In this document: one piece after another, positions 61,622 through 64,000 of the stretch
How the letters are laid out: every line of letters starts with the position of its first letter
Numbering within the stretch: position 1 is the stretch's first letter
Source: Ruegeria_C sp041537925
Lineage (GTDB): Bacteria; Pseudomonadota; Alphaproteobacteria; Rhodobacterales; Rhodobacteraceae
DNA length: 64,000 bases
NCBI RefSeq assembly: GCF_041537925.1
Contig: NZ_JBGOSH010000002.1
Location: forward strand, 310,001 to 374,000
Reading direction: 5' to 3'
Translations under genes and position numbers: made by a program
The notes under the pieces: model-generated
The model's input: the letters and a program-made list of their open reading frames with translations, nothing else
What the model was told of the DNA's origin: nothing
Database searches by the model: none

Positions 61622-63527
61622 ACAACACGTCGGCGACAAAGCCGCCATTGCGCCAGAGGTCGAGCGCATTCTCGAACCCCGGACCGGACAGGCCATCAAT
61701 GGTGCTGTTGTAGTACCCGGCCTGTTGCAGGCGTTTCTGCACTTCCATCATGGTATCGCGCGACCAGTTTGCGGCGCCTTCGGTCATCTGGGCAATGGCC
61801 GCGCCATTGTCTTCGGCGGCTCCGCGCAACAGCATTTCGGCCGCGCGCGCCGGATCGCGCCGTAGGCCCCTGCCCTCATCCAGCAGAATGGCCGCGGCCA
61901 GATAGCCCTGATGCTCGCCATTCTGCGCGGCTTTCTGAAAATAGCCCAACGCATCCTCGGGCGTGCCGACCAAACCGTCCTGCGCCAGCACGCCGAGGTT
62001 GAACGTGGCCTTGGCCGAGCCTTCGCGCGCAGCGCGCTGCAACAGCTCGATCGCACGGACATCATCCTTGGGCACGCTCTGACCTTCGAAAAGGGTCACA
62101 GCGAGATTGATCATCGCGTCCAGCGATCCGCCCTCTGCGGCCGCCTCATTCAAGGAAACGGCGCGTGCCACATCCTGCGGGACACCCATGCCGCTTTCGT
62201 AAAGCTGGGCGAGGCTGACCATAGCGCGCAAATCGCCCCGCTCGGCGGCCCGCTGATACAGTGTCACCGCCCGCTCCACATCACCTGCCGCAATGGTTGC
62301 CCGCGCCAGCAGCGCCACGTAATGCGGCAAATCGGGCGATTGCGCCGCCGCCGCACCACAGGCCTGGATCGCCGTCATAGCATTCTCTTTGAGCCGCGAA
62401 AACGGGACACCGGTCAGGCTGGCCGTGCTGTCGCGGGGATGGGTGGCCAGACGCTCGCACATGCCGCCGGGCGTCGTATCCTCGCGGCGCGGGATGGATT
62501 GCACCAACCGCCGGGCCTGCTGGGCATTTGCGCCATCGGGGTATTGTTCCAGATAGAACTCCAGCAGGGGCCGCATCCGACTGCGCTGTGCCAGTTTCCA
62601 CAACCGGTCGGCCTGCGCATCCTGATCGTCGATGTTCAGCTTGCGGGTCTGCGGTTCGGAATTGTCCAAGAACGCGACCACGTCACTCACATGCGAACCC
62701 TCAGGGTAGCGGTCCATGTAAAGCTGCATCAGCTGCGGGTCCTGCGCACTGGCGGCGACTTGCCACAGCAGGGTTTCCTCGGACGCGGTCACCGGGCTGG
62801 TGTCGAAGCGGAACTGACGGGTGAGCGAGGAGTTGTCCCATGGAACCTGCCGACCGCCGGTGGCAGCGATCACATCCTTGCGGACTGAGATCAGCAGGTC
62901 CGAGATGTCCTGTCCCGGCGTGTAGATATGGCTGAGCAGCGCTTCGGTGAAAAAACTGTTTCGCCCAGTTCCGTCATAGGCCACATTGTCGGGCTGGGTC
63001 GCGTAGGCGAACATGAAATCTGCCGCACTGCCAATCCGCGCTAGTCCGCCCTCGCCTGTGGTTTCTTCGAAAGGGTTGTCGCGGCAGGCATCCAGAACGA
63101 TCAGTTTGAGCCCGTCCGACCGCTCCATCCGGCTGACGATATCGCCCATCGCCACAGTCTGTTCCGGAATGTCGGCCCCCGATGTCAGGTGTGCGTCAAC
63201 CGGAACCAGGTAGTTCTGCCCGCCGACCTGAAACCCGTGCCCGGCATAAAAGAACAGCGACACGTCGGAATCGGCCGCCGTCACGCCATAGGATTCGGCC
63301 AGCGATAGCATTTCGTCACGGTTCAGGTTGGTGCCCAGAAACACACGGAAGCCCAACCCCTCGAGCGCGATCGCCAGATCCGAGGCGTCGTTGACCGGGT
63401 TGTCCAGCCCGCCTACAGACTCGTAGTCCGAATTTCCGATGACTAACGCCACGCGCTGTTCCGCAAATGCCTGCGTGGCGCACATAAAAAACAGGCCAAA
63501 AGCCATGATCAAACGGATCAATCGCAC
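61620..63527 (-). CDS. Exported caspase-like peptidase with SEL1 repeats
   Basis: A 635-aa protein from a GTG at 63527 (ATG 63506 would shorten the signal peptide and drop its Arg residues). The signal peptide ends near residue 22 (QAFA). The peptidase C14 (caspase) domain has catalytic His97 (FFYAGHGFQ) and Cys148 (LDACRDNPF). Several SEL1/TPR-like repeats at about 420-575 follow (AAERGDLRAMVSLAQLYESG; GSAKATFNLGVLAQDG), and the end resembles a peptidoglycan-binding-type unit (VQKRLQQAGYYNSTIDGLSG). It would act in the periplasm. Targets unknown. Confidence 0.88.
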   Translation of the reverse strand: MRLIRLIMAFGLFFMCATQAFAEQRVALVIGNSDYESVGGLDNPVNDASDLAIALEGLGFRVFLGTNLNRDEMLSLAESYGVTAADSDVSLFFYAGHGFQVGGQNYLVPVDAHLTSGADIPEQTVAMGDIVSRMERSDGLKLIVLDACRDNPFEETTGEGGLARIGSAADFMFAYATQPDNVAYDGTGRNSFFTEALLSHIYTPGQDISDLLISVRKDVIAATGGRQVPWDNSSLTRQFRFDTSPVTASEETLLWQVAASAQDPQLMQLYMDRYPEGSHVSDVVAFLDNSEPQTRKLNIDDQDAQADRLWKLAQRSRMRPLLEFYLEQYPDGANAQQARRLVQSIPRREDTTPGGMCERLATHPRDSTASLTGVPFSRLKENAMTAIQACGAAAAQSPDLPHYVALLARATIAAGDVERAVTLYQRAAERGDLRAMVSLAQLYESGMGVPQDVARAVSLNEAAAEGGSLDAMINLAVTLFEGQSVPKDDVRAIELLQRAAREGSAKATFNLGVLAQDGLVGTPEDALGYFQKAAQNGEHQGYLAAAILLDEGRGLRRDPARAAEMLLRGAAEDNGAAIAQMTEGAANWSRDTMMEVQKRLQQAGYYNSTIDGLSGPGFENALDLWRNGGFVADVL

Positions 63528-63545
63528 TCTTTATTTTTCCAGTCG

Positions 63546-64000
63546 TCAAAGTTCCAACACGCGGGACAGACCGATCTCGGCACTGCCCACGGCGGCTACT
63601 ATCGTCTCTACTTGCTCTCTTTGCAAACTCACAAGCTCGGGATCTTCGGCGCGGATCAGGGTGATCGCCTTGCGAATCTCGGTCTGAGCGCTGCGGATCG
63701 CTACGCGAGCTTCTTGTATCGCCTCGCGGCGGATCTGCTGGCGTTCGGCTTCAGTCGTGGCCAGCGCCAACCGTGTCTGCGCCTTTTCGCCGGCGGCGCG
63801 AACGCCCGCGCTGGCACCATTAATGATGTCGCCGATGCTTTCCAGTCCCGGCGGCAGGCTCTGCGCAATAGCATCCAGATCCTGGGCATAGTCGTCCATC
63901 GCATCGGCCACGCATGCCAGATAGTCGGACACGTCTTCGCTGGCACAACCCGAGGCCTGCGCCTCAAACTCGGTCGAGGCGGCCTCGACCGTTTCCAACG
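63546..64000 (-). CDS. Helical protein, C-terminal part (start outside window)
   Basis: The frame is open to the window edge, where only a TTG is available as start, so the N-terminus lies beyond 64000. The visible 150 residues are mostly helical and rich in Ala/Glu/Arg, with two Cys (SGCASEDVSDYLAC) and a coiled-coil-like tail (ATTEAERQQIRREAIQEAR). Family not recognised. It ends 18 bp before the caspase-like start, so the two are probably one operon. Confidence 0.75.
   Translation of the reverse strand, partial: LETVEAASTEFEAQASGCASEDVSDYLACVADAMDDYAQDLDAIAQSLPPGLESIGDIINGASAGVRAAGEKAQTRLALATTEAERQQIRREAIQEARVAIRSAQTEIRKAITLIRAEDPELVSLQREQVETIVAAVGSAEIGLSRVLEL

Noticed and set aside
1..64000. 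tRNA, rRNA, CRISPR, replication origin
   Set aside because: None seen on reading intergenic regions; all gaps are short except 33611-33980, which shows no such structure.

Overview
The window is a high-GC bacterial chromosome or chromid segment, most likely from a marine alphaproteobacterium of the Rhodobacterales (Roseobacter group). The reasons are gene content and style: a SitABCD manganese importer preceded by a Mur-box-like site, AcnD/PrpF, an inositol (iol) cluster, PQQ-rich TssL, many ATGA stop/start overlaps and strong GC bias at third codon positions. No rRNA, tRNA or CRISPR was seen. The species assignment is inference.

Region 1 (1-10645, all minus strand). A tightly overlapped operon starts with a SARP/BTAD-type regulator and runs through a small frameshifted gene, a 102-aa protein, a 686-aa protein with a possible lysozyme-like C-terminus, a 400-aa, a 94-aa and a 335-aa protein, a cytoplasmic-looking subtilase with a complete catalytic triad, a 717-aa protein and a gene leaving the window. 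Apart from the subtilase and the regulator I recognise no family with certainty. This is the best candidate for an undescribed system.

Region 2 (10843-30233), mostly housekeeping and metabolism. It holds sitABCD with a PanE-like reductase in the same overlapping operon, a PiT phosphate permease, a Nudix hydrolase, HrpB helicase, a DUF3108 protein, MeaB, a Hint-domain protein, rpmB with a clear terminator, and a class A acid phosphatase. It ends with a divergent pair: acnD-prpF facing an IclR regulator plus a PrpB-like lyase.

Region 3 (30310-40912), an area of decay and insertion. An RND transporter and a patatin-like gene are both broken by stops and frameshifts, next to an intact TetR gene. 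Then come an IS3 orfA remnant, an AT-richer adenylate cyclase/TPR gene, an IS5-type remnant and an HTH protein. Last are fragments of at least six catabolic genes (aldehyde dehydrogenase, aminotransferase, DapA-like, GntR, FAH, SDR) joined at abrupt breakpoints.

Region 4 (40913-52558), a type VI secretion (T6SS) membrane and regulation module. It has tssL (DotU plus OmpA domain), tssM (IcmF), tagF and a PP2C phosphatase on the minus strand, and an OmpA protein and a PpkA-like kinase on the plus strand. An M15 peptidase is divergent from the OmpA gene. No sheath, baseplate, Hcp, VgrG or ClpV gene lies in the window.

Region 5 (52664-61595). A GSU2403-type nucleotidyltransferase is followed by a myo-inositol cluster: iolJ-like, iolB, iolC and iolD on the minus strand, and iolG, iolE and a second Gfo/Idh gene on the plus strand. 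The two arms diverge from a region with a perfect 18-bp palindrome. The window closes with a caspase-like/SEL1 protein and a partial upstream gene, which could be the edge of further T6SS-linked genes.
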